Source of the DNA: Puniceicoccales bacterium
Lineage (GTDB): Bacteria > Verrucomicrobiota > Verrucomicrobiia > Opitutales > Oceanipulchritudinaceae
Reading direction: 5' to 3'
DNA: 9,692 nt
Assembly: GCA_030595525.1 (NCBI GenBank)
Contig: JAUVDD010000046.1
Location: 1 to 9,692, forward strand
In this document: piece after piece, positions 1-8,293 of the stretch
How positions within the stretch are numbered: position 1 is the stretch's first letter
Layout of the letters: each line of letters starts with the position of its first letter
Notes under the pieces: generated by a model
Databases searched by the model: none
The model's input: only the letters and a program-made list of their open reading frames with translations
What the model was told of the DNA's origin: nothing
Program-made: the position numbers and the translations under genes

Positions 1-255
1 GATATCCACATATCCTCCACCAAATGGATCAAACTTGTAGGTGTCCTGAATGTGACGATGCAGTGATGCCGTGTTAAATTGCGTCAGTACAACAATCTGA
101 TTCAGGTTGGAATTCAGGCAATTACTGATCGGAATATCCACCAGCCGATATTTTCCGGCAAGTGGAACCGCTGGTTTGCAACGTTCTGAAGTTAGCGGGT
201 GCAGACGTGTTCCACGTCCTCCTCCCATAATGACACAAACGACTTTCGATTTCAT
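1..255 (-). CDS. glgC: Glucose-1-phosphate adenylyltransferase (ADP-glucose pyrophosphorylase), N-terminal 85 residues, partial
   Basis: Makes ADP-glucose from ATP and glucose-1-phosphate, the committed step of bacterial glycogen synthesis in the cytoplasm. The reverse-strand reading starts at the ATG at 255-253 and stays open for 85 codons to the window edge, so the 3' part is missing. The nucleotidyltransferase signature GGGRGTRL lies at residues 11-18, followed by [14 protein letters not shown] (27-40), the family's ISNCLNS segment (43-49), VLTQFN (56-61) and a FDPFGGG stretch (75-81). The order and spacing match the GlgC N-terminus, and this NCLNS/TQFN style separates it from RmlA, GalU or GlmU. 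A weak AAAGGA sits 11 bases upstream of the ATG. The gene diverges from glmS across 76 bases. Family assignment is firm; allosteric properties cannot be judged from this fragment. Confidence 0.93.
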   Translation of the reverse strand, partial: MKSKVVCVIMGGGRGTRLHPLTSERCKPAVPLAGKYRLVDIPISNCLNSNLNQIVVLTQFNTASLHRHIQDTYKFDPFGGGYVDI

Positions 256-266
256 TGAATAATAGA

Positions 267-272
267 TCCTTT
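267..272 (-). promoter_or_regulatory. Possible ribosome binding site of glgC
   Basis: On the minus strand AAAGGA lies 11 bases upstream of the glgC ATG. It is the only start in the window with a recognisable Shine-Dalgarno-like sequence, though the spacing is slightly long. Confidence 0.35.
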
Positions 273-301
273 GGAGGTTTCGGTTCTGTGCTTGCTATAT
301 G
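271..301 (+). promoter_or_regulatory. Candidate promoter of glmS-trpE
   Basis: In the 76-base gap between divergent glgC and glmS, a TTGGAG hexamer (271-276) is followed 19 bases later by TATATG (296-301). TATATG is preceded by TG one base away (TGC-TATATG), an extended -10 form. This would give a leader of about 25 bases before the ATG at 332. It is a visual match only; the -35 spacing is longer than ideal. Confidence 0.3.
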
Positions 302-331
302 GTTCGCCTGGCTATGTTATGCAACCTAATT

Positions 332-2191
332 ATGTGTGGTATTGTTGGATACATTTGTAAACATGAAGCATCGCCAATCCTGCTGGACGGGCTCCGGCGC
401 CTTGAATACAGAGGTTACGACTCAGCTGGGATTTGTCTATGGAATAAAGATCAATTCCAGATTTTAAAAAAGACCGGAAGAGTGGAAAACCTCCGCAAAG
501 AGACCCTCAAACACGACCACTCCGGACAAGCCGGGATCTCCCACACTCGTTGGGCTACTCATGGTGGTGTATCCGATGAAAATGCCCACCCGCATATTTC
601 CTGGGATAACAAACTTTCCATGGCTCACAACGGAGTCATTGAGAATTTCGCACTCATCAAGCGTGAACTGGAAGCGAAAGGCGTGTCCTTTACGAGTGAA
701 ACGGATTCCGAAGTTCTGTTGAACCTGATCGCGTTCCTCTATGACGCAGAGCTGAAGCAAAACCACGCAACCGCTGATGTGGCATTATTGAAAGCCCTAC
801 GGGGTGCATTATCCCAAGTAGAGGGTACCTACGGAATTATAATGACTTGTGTCGATCTCCCGGACCTGATTATCGGAGCCAGAAAAGGCAGTCCGCTGGT
901 AATCGGTGTCGGTGACGAAGAGAATTTCCTCGCATCGGATGTCACCGCATTCGCAGGACGTACCAAGAGTGTTGTTTATCTGGATGACGGTCAGGTTGCC
1001 ACCGTTTCCGGTACGGATTTCTTCATCACGACTATGGACGATGTGGCCATTTCACCGACCATTGATACCATTAGCTGGGATATTGAAGATGCGGAAATGG
1101 GCAGTTATCCGCATTTTATGCTCAAGGAGATTTTTGAGCAACCCATGGCAATTGAGAATTCCATGCGCGGACGCTTCAGTCAGGACAACAGTACGGCGCA
1201 GTTTGGTGGTTTGAATATTGCTCCTCGCGAACTTCGTCAAATTGATCGGATTTTGTTCCTCGGATGCGGGACAGCATGGCATGCCTGTTTGATCGCGGAA
1301 TACTTAATCGAAAAGTATGCCCGTATCCCGGTTGAGGTCGAGTATGCCAGTGAATTCCGATATCGGAATTCTCCGTTGGATAAAAACACCCTCGTATTTA
1401 CTATCAGCCAGAGTGGTGAAACAATCGACACCCTCGAGGCACAACGTGAAGCGCAGCGCAAAGGTTACCGGGTTTTAGGAATTACAAATGTAGTTGGTTC
1501 AACAATTGCCCGGGAAAATGATGGCGGGGTTTTCCAGCACAGTGGTCCTGAAATCGGTGTCGCATCAACCAAGGCCTTTTCTTCACAGTGTCATATAGCG
1601 GCCATGCTGAGTCTCTACTTTGCGCGGATGCGGGACATGAGTTTCACCGATGGCAAGGAAATCGCAAAGGCATTGAAAGCAGCGCCCGGGTTGATTGCGC
1701 AAGCCCTTTCCCGCGCTGACCAGATCGCTGAGATTGCCAAAAAGTATGCGCATCACGACGATTTCCTCTTCCTGGGCCGTCAAATGATGTTTCCAATTGC
1801 ACTGGAAGGTGCCCTGAAGCTCAAGGAAATCTCCTACATTCATGCGGAGGGCTATCCTTCTGCTGAAATGAAGCACGGTCCGATCGCTCTCATCAGTCCG
1901 GATTGTCCGACAGTGGCAATTGCTTTGAAGGGGGAAATTTTCAAGAAATCACTGGCCAACATTCAAGAAATCAGGGCCAGAAAGGGTCCGGTAATCGCTA
2001 TTACCGATGCAGGGAAAGACTTCCCTGAAGACTTGGCGGATGAAGTCATCCAGCTGCCGGAAACCCACGAAGTCAATCATGCCCCACTGGTGTCCATCCC
2101 CATGCAGCTCCTTTCCTATTATATAGCCGTGGAAAGGAAATGCGATGTGGATAAGCCACGCAACCTGGCCAAAAGTGTCACAGTTGAATAG
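332..2191 (+). CDS. glmS: Glutamine--fructose-6-phosphate aminotransferase (isomerizing), GlmS, 619 aa
   Basis: Converts fructose-6-phosphate and glutamine to glucosamine-6-phosphate, the first step to UDP-GlcNAc for peptidoglycan and lipopolysaccharide. I chose the ATG at 332 because it yields MCGIVGY; after Met removal Cys2 is the N-terminal glutaminase nucleophile. An in-frame ATG 33 bases upstream would bury it. Glutaminase domain, residues 2 to about 240: HTRWATHG (71-78), NAHPH (84-88), AHNGVIENF (98-106), SETDSE (122-127). Two SIS sugar-isomerase domains follow. The first, about 290-430, has GCGTAWH, SQSGET (359-364) and GPEIGVASTKAF. The second, about 460-600, carries KEISYIHAEGYPSAEMKHGP with Glu499 and His515. 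The C-terminus is DVDKPRNLAKSVTVE with Lys614. Glu499, His515 and Lys614 match E. coli 488, 504 and 603. Length is close to the 609 aa of E. coli. There is no Shine-Dalgarno sequence, and the leader has no room for a glmS ribozyme. Confidence 0.98.
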   Translation: MCGIVGYICKHEASPILLDGLRRLEYRGYDSAGICLWNKDQFQILKKTGRVENLRKETLKHDHSGQAGISHTRWATHGGVSDENAHPHISWDNKLSMAHNGVIENFALIKRELEAKGVSFTSETDSEVLLNLIAFLYDAELKQNHATADVALLKALRGALSQVEGTYGIIMTCVDLPDLIIGARKGSPLVIGVGDEENFLASDVTAFAGRTKSVVYLDDGQVATVSGTDFFITTMDDVAISPTIDTISWDIEDAEMGSYPHFMLKEIFEQPMAIENSMRGRFSQDNSTAQFGGLNIAPRELRQIDRILFLGCGTAWHACLIAEYLIEKYARIPVEVEYASEFRYRNSPLDKNTLVFTISQSGETIDTLEAQREAQRKGYRVLGITNVVGSTIARENDGGVFQHSGPEIGVASTKAFSSQCHIAAMLSLYFARMRDMSFTDGKEIAKALKAAPGLIAQALSRADQIAEIAKKYAHHDDFLFLGRQMMFPIALEGALKLKEISYIHAEGYPSAEMKHGPIALISPDCPTVAIALKGEIFKKSLANIQEIRARKGPVIAITDAGKDFPEDLADEVIQLPETHEVNHAPLVSIPMQLLSYYIAVERKCDVDKPRNLAKSVTVE

Positions 2192-2203
2192 CATTTCTGA
2201 TCC

Positions 2204-3697
2204 ATGAAGATATTTCCCAGTCGAACCGAATTCCAAAGTCATGCCCACAACGGGAATTTGATCCCTGTTTACATGGATCTGATGGCTGATTTCGAAACAC
2301 CTGTATCGGTCTATTCAAAATTAAAGGAATCTGGCGAACCAGCCTACTTGCTCGAATCGATTGAAGGTGGAGCTACCCTCAACCGGTACTCGTTTATCGG
2401 CGTGCAGCCCAGAAAAACCATGGAAATGCACCTTGGTGGTGATGTTATCATTCGCTATCGAGATGGCAGGGAGGAAAGAATCCCCTGCCCCGATGATCCA
2501 CTAGAGGTCCTTCAGGAAGAAATGGCACAATACAATCCGGTACACTTGCCGGACATGCCACGATTTATTGGTGGAGCAGTTGGATATCTCAGCTACGAGT
2601 ATATTCATTGTGTGGAACCAACCGTTCCCATGGCGGAGAATGATGTGCTCAAAATGCCCATCGCCCACTTTCTGATCACCGATACGTTGGTAATTTTTGA
2701 TCGTGCCCGGCAAACTGTACGCTTGCTGGTCAACGCCCATGTCGAGGACCCGGAAAAGGCCGATGAAATTTACGACGACACTATCCAAGCGATTCATTAT
2801 CTGGCAGGTTGCCTGAGAAGAGGCCGGGAGATTCCTACCGTCCCCATCCCGACTTCGGGCAACATTGAGGTGCCTGAAGGAAATTTCACGAAGGAACGTT
2901 TTGAAACAATGGTCAACGATTGCAAGGAGTACATCCGTGCGGGAGATGTTATACAAGTAGTTGGCAGTCAACGTTTTGTAAAGGAGTTCAAGCGCTCGCC
3001 ACTCGATTTATACCGGGTTCTGCGAACAGTTAATCCTTCCCCCTACATGGTCCTTTTCGATGCCGGACCCTACTCCTTGGTCAGTGCTTCACCAGAAGTA
3101 CATGTGCGCCTGACCGATGGACTGGCGGAAGTGCGCCCCATCGCGGGGACCCGACCACGAGGAAAAACCACCGAGGAAGATCTGGCCAATGAGAAGGAAC
3201 TTCTCGCCGACGAAAAGGAACGTGCCGAGCACTTGATGCTGGTTGATCTGGCCCGCAACGATTTAGGGCGTGTCTGTGATTACGGATCGGTCAAGGTTCC
3301 CGAATACATGGTCGTTGAACGGTATTCCCACGTCATGCACATTGTCTCGCAAGTGGAAGGTCACTTAAGCGGCAAACAGAATGCATATGATCTGATGCGC
3401 GCAACTTTCCCCGCTGGTACAGTCAGTGGAGCACCAAAGATCCGGGCTATGCAGATCATTGCAGAACAGGAACAGGATCAACGCGGTCCCTACGCCGGAG
3501 CGGTTTGCTATTTCTCCTACGATGGCAATCTGGATTCCTGTATCACCATCCGCACGGCAACCATCAAGGACGAGAAGATCTACGTCCAAAGCGGCGCTGG
3601 ATTGGTTGCCGATTCTAAACCCGATGCTGAGTATCAGGAAACCCTCAACAAGGCCGCTGGCATGCTTAAGGCCATCGACCTGGCACAGAAGCTTTAG
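2204..3697 (+). CDS. trpE: Anthranilate synthase component I (TrpE), 497 aa
   Basis: Large subunit of anthranilate synthase: chorismate plus ammonia, normally delivered by TrpG glutaminase, gives anthranilate and pyruvate, the first step of tryptophan synthesis. The N-terminal domain (about 20-165) has the tryptophan feedback element LLES (49-52). The chorismate-binding domain (about 225-490) shows NPSPYM (277-282), RPIAGTRPRG (311-320), AEHLMLVDLARNDLG (341-355), PAGTVSGAPK (403-412) and SGAGLVADS (463-471). Ala314 in PIAGT marks TrpE; aminodeoxychorismate synthase PabB usually has Lys there. LLES and NPSPYM suggest it is feedback-inhibited by tryptophan. Residue 254 is Gly in QVVGSQRF, where many homologues have Pro or Leu. 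It begins 12 bases after glmS stops, with no Shine-Dalgarno sequence and no leader peptide or attenuator, so it is probably cotranscribed with glmS. No trpG is visible in the window. Confidence 0.96.
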   Translation: MKIFPSRTEFQSHAHNGNLIPVYMDLMADFETPVSVYSKLKESGEPAYLLESIEGGATLNRYSFIGVQPRKTMEMHLGGDVIIRYRDGREERIPCPDDPLEVLQEEMAQYNPVHLPDMPRFIGGAVGYLSYEYIHCVEPTVPMAENDVLKMPIAHFLITDTLVIFDRARQTVRLLVNAHVEDPEKADEIYDDTIQAIHYLAGCLRRGREIPTVPIPTSGNIEVPEGNFTKERFETMVNDCKEYIRAGDVIQVVGSQRFVKEFKRSPLDLYRVLRTVNPSPYMVLFDAGPYSLVSASPEVHVRLTDGLAEVRPIAGTRPRGKTTEEDLANEKELLADEKERAEHLMLVDLARNDLGRVCDYGSVKVPEYMVVERYSHVMHIVSQVEGHLSGKQNAYDLMRATFPAGTVSGAPKIRAMQIIAEQEQDQRGPYAGAVCYFSYDGNLDSCITIRTATIKDEKIYVQSGAGLVADSKPDAEYQETLNKAAGMLKAIDLAQKL

Positions 3698-3707
3698 TCC
3701 TACACTA

Positions 3708-3762
3708 TGGACTGCGGGAGCATGCTACCGCTTTTAAAGCGCCGACGTGTCGGCGCACTCCA
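3708..3762. repeat. Compound palindromic (cruciform-like) intergenic element, candidate REP-type repeat
   Basis: Two 18-base palindromes lie side by side, separated by TTTTAAA (3732-3738). The left one, 3714-3731, is GCGGGAGCATGCTACCGC, with 9-base half sites and one mismatch. The right one, 3739-3756, is GCGCCGACGTGTCGGCGC, with perfect 8-base arms around GT. The outer flanks TGGACT (3708-3713) and ACTCCA (3757-3762) also pair, with one mismatch, closing the unit. The element sits between the convergent ends of trpE and the phosphorylase gene. It is not itself followed by a run of T on either strand that would make it a simple terminator. Such paired palindromes at gene ends resemble REP/BIME elements. 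Only one copy is in the window, so repetition in the genome is inference. Confidence 0.55.
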
Positions 3763-3766
3763 AGGC

Positions 3767-3796
3767 AAAAAAAACGACAGGCAAAGTGCCTGTCGT
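3767..3796 (-). terminator. Rho-independent terminator of the thymidine phosphorylase-like gene
   Basis: A perfect 10-bp stem, ACGACAGGCA (3774-3783) and TGCCTGTCGT (3787-3796), encloses the loop AAG. On the minus strand the hairpin is followed by eight U from the A run at 3767-3774. It lies 27 bases beyond the stop codon at 3824. On the plus strand it is followed only by CTGTTTC, so it would be a poor terminator for trpE. Confidence 0.85.
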
Positions 3797-3823
3797 CTGT
3801 TTCACAGATGTGAAAAATATTTA

Positions 3824-5164
<1,341 letters not shown>

Positions 5165-5275
5165 GCGTAATGTATTACTGGTTCCCGGATTTGGTAAATC
5201 CGTAAACCTCTAGCCTATAGTTCATTAGAACTCCTTTTGTCGAGGATATTTTTACAATCAACCCCGTTCTACCAT
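5165..5275. promoter_or_regulatory. Divergent promoter region between the phosphorylase-like gene and the FAH-family gene
   Basis: This 111-base gap must hold promoters for both genes. Two inverted repeats stand out: CGGATTT-GGT-AAATCCG (5186-5202) and AGTTC-ATTA-GAACT (5219-5232). Either could be an operator or a leader hairpin. Possible -10-like hexamers are TATAGT (5216-5221, plus) and TAATAC on the minus strand just upstream of the phosphorylase start. None has a convincing -35 partner, so I do not fix promoter positions. Confidence 0.35.
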
Positions 5276-6076
5276 ATGAAAATCACCCGTACTCGAGATG
5301 AATCTGGTTGCATCATCCATTTGTCAGAAACCGAAGCCAACGAGGGTTACTTAATTGAAGGCGATATTTTCGGGGCATTTGAAGTAACCAATCAACGGAT
5401 GCCAATCCGCGAACGCCTGACGCCGGTCACACCTCCCCTGATCGTCTGTATCGCCCAGAATTACAAGGCTCACGCGCTGGAACTAGGTGGCGATTTGCCA
5501 GAGCGGCCGGTCTTTTTTATCAAGATGCCACACACATTATTGGACCCGGATAAGCCAATCCTGCTCCCTCGGCACCTGCGCAGCGATAAAGTGGACTTTG
5601 AAGCGGAACTGGCTTTGGTCATCGGAAAAACCTGTCGAAACGTGCCAGTCGAGTCTGCTCTGGAAAATGTTCTTGGTTACACCGCGGCCAATGATGTCAG
5701 CGCCAGGGATTGGCAAAAGGAATGGGGCGGTGGTCAATTCTGCCGTGGAAAGGGATTTGATACATTTTGCCCGATCGGGCCGTACCTTGTCACCGCTGAT
5801 GTAATTCCGGAACCGGGAAATCTGAGGGTACAAGGATTCCTGAATGGCGAATTGATGCAGGATGGAAACTCCTCCGATTTGATTTTCTCGATTCCCGAGC
5901 TAATCGCTTTTCTCAGCGGAAGCACGACCCTACCGGCAGGCACCTTGATTCTGACCGGTACGCCATCAGGTGTTGGAGCTGCTCGAAAACCGCCTCGTTT
6001 TCTCCAATCAGGTGATGTTTATTCCGTAGAAATCGAGAGCATTGGCTCGCTCAGTAATCCAGTCGAAGAAGAATAG
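5276..6076 (+). CDS. Fumarylacetoacetate hydrolase (FAH) family protein, 266 aa
   Basis: A single-domain FAH-fold enzyme, a family that hydrolyses, decarboxylates or tautomerises acylpyruvates and related beta-keto acids using a divalent metal. The core begins near residue 54 with LIVCIAQNYKAHALE (55-69), which holds the family's Y-x-x-HA-x-E signature. Candidate metal ligands are Glu109 and Glu111 in DFEAELALVIG and Asp140 in GYTAANDVSARD. Also seen are the GGGQFCRGKGFDTFCPIGP segment (151-169, Lys159), NGELMQDGNSSDLIF (190-204) and the LTGTPSGVG loop (226-234). The set fits acylpyruvase, oxaloacetate tautomerase/decarboxylase or HpcE-like isomerase; sequence alone does not fix the substrate, so no symbol is given. 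I prefer ATG at 5276 over a TTG 39 bases upstream, since the protein then opens MKITRTRDESG as a normal short N-terminal region. It diverges from the phosphorylase-like gene and stands 113 bases before the EF-G-like gene, so it may be transcribed alone. Confidence 0.9.
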   Translation: MKITRTRDESGCIIHLSETEANEGYLIEGDIFGAFEVTNQRMPIRERLTPVTPPLIVCIAQNYKAHALELGGDLPERPVFFIKMPHTLLDPDKPILLPRHLRSDKVDFEAELALVIGKTCRNVPVESALENVLGYTAANDVSARDWQKEWGGGQFCRGKGFDTFCPIGPYLVTADVIPEPGNLRVQGFLNGELMQDGNSSDLIFSIPELIAFLSGSTTLPAGTLILTGTPSGVGAARKPPRFLQSGDVYSVEIESIGSLSNPVEEE

Positions 6077-6107
6077 AAAAATGTTGTGAATTCCTGACTT
6101 TTTCGTC

Positions 6108-6135
6108 TTGGCAAGAAACAGGTCAGTAGTATGGT
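6108..6135 (+). promoter_or_regulatory. Candidate promoter of the EF-G-like gene
   Basis: TTGGCA (6108-6113) matches the -35 consensus at five of six positions and is followed after 16 bases by TATGGT (6130-6135), four of six for -10. It would give a leader of roughly 45 bases that contains the inverted repeat at 6150-6164. This is a visual match without experimental support. Confidence 0.35.
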
Positions 6136-6149
6136 TCGGTCCTGTGCCG

Positions 6150-6164
6150 TAAGTGGCGCACTTA
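6150..6164. promoter_or_regulatory. Perfect inverted repeat in the leader of the EF-G-like gene, possible operator or hairpin
   Basis: TAAGTG-GCG-CACTTA is a perfect 6-base inverted repeat with a 3-base centre, 25 bases before the ATG at 6190 and just downstream of the candidate -10. It could bind a dimeric repressor or form a small leader hairpin. Short repeats of this size can arise by chance, so confidence is low. Confidence 0.3.
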
Positions 6165-6189
6165 GTCTTTATACGTTCTAGATAATTTC

Positions 6190-8268
6190 ATGAAAATCTA
6201 TACCCCCGACAACATAAGAAACTTTGCCGTTGTGGGCCATCAGGCCGCTGGCAAAACAATGTTAACGGAAGCCATGTTGCGCTGCGCGGGCAATATCCAG
6301 CGCCTTGGCTCAATCGATGCCGGAACCACGGTCTCCGACTACCATGCCAGCGAAAAGGAAAGGCAGATTTCTGTCCACGCCTCCTTGCTTCACTGCGAAT
6401 GGGATGATCGGAAATTCAACATCATCGACACTCCCGGATACCTCGACTTCATCAGTGAAGGTCTAGGTGCTCTTAGAGTTGGCGATTTTGCTTTGGTGGT
6501 AGTCAATGCCGCCAGTGGAGCCGAGTTAGGGACCGATCAGGTCTGGGAATACGCCACTCAGTATGGCATCCCGAAGATGATCGTCGTCAATGGCGCCGAT
6601 AGGGAAAACGTCGATTTTGATGAGATCCTGAAAGACCTCAAAGCTCACTTTGGCAAAACGGTTCTTCCCATGACCCTGCCAATTAATGCCGGTCCAGGAT
6701 TTGATAAGGTTCTCGATGTCATGCGCACTGAGGAAATTGATTATTCAACCGACGGTTCAGGGAAATATACTGAAAAGCCTGCCGAAGGTGATGCATTGGA
6801 GCGCGTTCAAGCCCTTCACCGGGAACTGATTGAGTACGTAGCCGAGTCTGACGACAACCTGTTGGAGACATTCTTCGAACAGGGCAGCCTGAGCGAAGAC
6901 CAACTCCGTGCTGGTGTGCATGCTGCAATTCAGGCAGAAAGCTTCATTCCGGTATTCGTCGCCTCCTCAACTCACAATGTCGGAGTGGCCCGAGTCATGG
7001 ACTTCATCGCCAAGTACGGTAGCAGCCCTGTTGACCGAAAGACTGTCTCAGCACTGGATGAGAGTGGGGCTGAATGTGAGATTTCCCTGACCGACAAACA
7101 GGCTTCCTGCTACATCTTCAAGACAATCAGTGAACCTCACGTGGGGGAACTTTCCTTCTGCCGTAATTACTCCGGCGAAATCAAGCATGGAATGGAGCTG
7201 TATAATACCGATAGGGATTGTCCGGAAAAAACCGGCCAGCTCTACACTTTGCAGGGACACGAGCGCGAATCCATTGATAAAATCAGTGCGGGTGATATCG
7301 GCGTGATGGTTAAGTTGAAAGACACCCACACCGGCAACACGCTTTCCAGCCCAGATCGTAAAGTGAAACTGCCTGCTGTTGTATATCCAAAGCCGAATAT
7401 TCACGGCGCATTGGAAATCGCTGCAAAAGGTGACGAAGACAAACTGGCCGAAGGTCTCTCGACCCTTCACGAAGAGGATCCGACCTTCCTTTATGTCAAC
7501 AATAGTGAAACAGGCGATCTGGTCATGTCTGGTCAGGGTGAATTGCACTTGGAAGTGATCAAGGGTCGCCTAAAGAGGCGGTTCAATGTGGACATCCTTA
7601 TTAAGGAACCAAAGATTCCCTTCCGGGAAACCATCCGCAAGAAGGCTGAATCCAAGTACCGCCACAAGAAACAAAGTGGTGGTGCCGGGCAGTTTGGTGA
7701 GGTCTGGATGCGGATAGAGCCGCTCCCCCGCGATTCCGGAATCGATTTCTCACATTCTCTCGTTGGCCAAAATGTTGACCGTGTCTTTGTTCCTTCCGTT
7801 GAAAAGGGTGTTCAGTCTGCTTGTAAGGAAGGTATCCTAGCCGGTTGCCATGTCACCGATGTGAAGATCAACTTCTACGATGGCAAGATGCACCCGGTTG
7901 ATTCCAAGGACATCGCTTTCCAAATTGCCGGTAAGGGAGCTTTCCTTCAGGCATTCAAGGATGCGACCCCCTGCTTGCTGGAGCCCATCATGAATATCGA
8001 GATCAAGGTTCCGGAAGACTTCTTGGGTGATGTCATGGGTGATATCTCTGGTCGTCGTGGCCGTATCCAAGGAATGGATGCAGAAGGCAAGTTCCAGATC
8101 ATCAACGCACAAGTCCCAATGATGGAGCTCTACCGCTACAGCACCACTCTCCGGTCCATCACCGGGGGCCGTGGGTACCACTCTGAGACTTTCTCCCATT
8201 ACGAGGAAATGCCTCGCGAGCTGGAAGCCAAGTCGGTGGAAAAACTCAACACCAAGGAAGAAAAATAA
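6190..8268 (+). CDS. fusA2: EF-G-like translational GTPase (EF-G-2 type paralogue), 692 aa
   Basis: A full-length member of the elongation factor G family, ribosome-binding GTPases that promote tRNA-mRNA translocation or ribosome recycling. The G domain (about 1-275) has G1 GHQAAGKT (16-23), an EF-G-2-style switch region GTTVSDYHASEKERQISV (45-62), and G3 DTPGYLDF (80-87), with Tyr84 where canonical EF-G and EF-Tu have the catalytic His. G4 is NGAD (134-137) instead of NKxD. Domain II runs about 300-390 and domain III about 395-475, including SGQGELHLEV (447-456). Domain IV holds RHKKQSGGAGQFGEV (491-505), a conserved tip region, and VDSKDIAFQIAGKGAF (570-585). Domain V has FLGDVMGDISGRRGRIQGM (611-629). 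Canonical fusA normally sits in the rpsL-rpsG-fusA-tuf cluster and has AHIDAGKTT and DTPGHVDF. This gene has neither, so I read it as the paralogue; its exact role is not predictable. There is no Shine-Dalgarno sequence. A strong terminator follows. Confidence 0.88.
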   Translation: MKIYTPDNIRNFAVVGHQAAGKTMLTEAMLRCAGNIQRLGSIDAGTTVSDYHASEKERQISVHASLLHCEWDDRKFNIIDTPGYLDFISEGLGALRVGDFALVVVNAASGAELGTDQVWEYATQYGIPKMIVVNGADRENVDFDEILKDLKAHFGKTVLPMTLPINAGPGFDKVLDVMRTEEIDYSTDGSGKYTEKPAEGDALERVQALHRELIEYVAESDDNLLETFFEQGSLSEDQLRAGVHAAIQAESFIPVFVASSTHNVGVARVMDFIAKYGSSPVDRKTVSALDESGAECEISLTDKQASCYIFKTISEPHVGELSFCRNYSGEIKHGMELYNTDRDCPEKTGQLYTLQGHERESIDKISAGDIGVMVKLKDTHTGNTLSSPDRKVKLPAVVYPKPNIHGALEIAAKGDEDKLAEGLSTLHEEDPTFLYVNNSETGDLVMSGQGELHLEVIKGRLKRRFNVDILIKEPKIPFRETIRKKAESKYRHKKQSGGAGQFGEVWMRIEPLPRDSGIDFSHSLVGQNVDRVFVPSVEKGVQSACKEGILAGCHVTDVKINFYDGKMHPVDSKDIAFQIAGKGAFLQAFKDATPCLLEPIMNIEIKVPEDFLGDVMGDISGRRGRIQGMDAEGKFQIINAQVPMMELYRYSTTLRSITGGRGYHSETFSHYEEMPRELEAKSVEKLNTKEEK

Positions 8269-8293
8269 TTTCCTCCTTCATCTGTCTTTAAAC

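Noticed and set aside
299..331. In-frame upstream ATG giving glmS an 11-residue extension
   Set aside because: It would place residues before the Met-Cys and block the N-terminal Cys nucleophile; GlmS proteins start MCGI. The candidate -10 also overlaps this ATG.
256..331. glmS ribozyme or riboswitch upstream of glmS
   Set aside because: The 76-base gap is too short for the glmS ribozyme and shows no matching fold; the ribozyme is mainly known in Firmicutes.
2192..2203. trp leader peptide or attenuator before trpE
   Set aside because: Only 12 bases separate glmS and trpE, with no Trp-rich small frame or alternative hairpins.
5237..5275. TTG start adding 13 residues to the FAH-family protein
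   Set aside because: The added residues show no family similarity and the ATG at 5276 gives a normal length.
6094..6126. Hairpin CTGAC...GTCAG as terminator of the FAH-family gene
   Set aside because: The stem is short with a large imperfect interior and no T run follows; the region overlaps the candidate promoter of the next gene.
6190..8268. Canonical fusA (main elongation factor G)
   Set aside because: Context lacks rpsL, rpsG and tuf, and G1, G3 and G4 motifs follow the EF-G-2 pattern rather than AHIDAGKTT, DTPGHVDF and NKxD.
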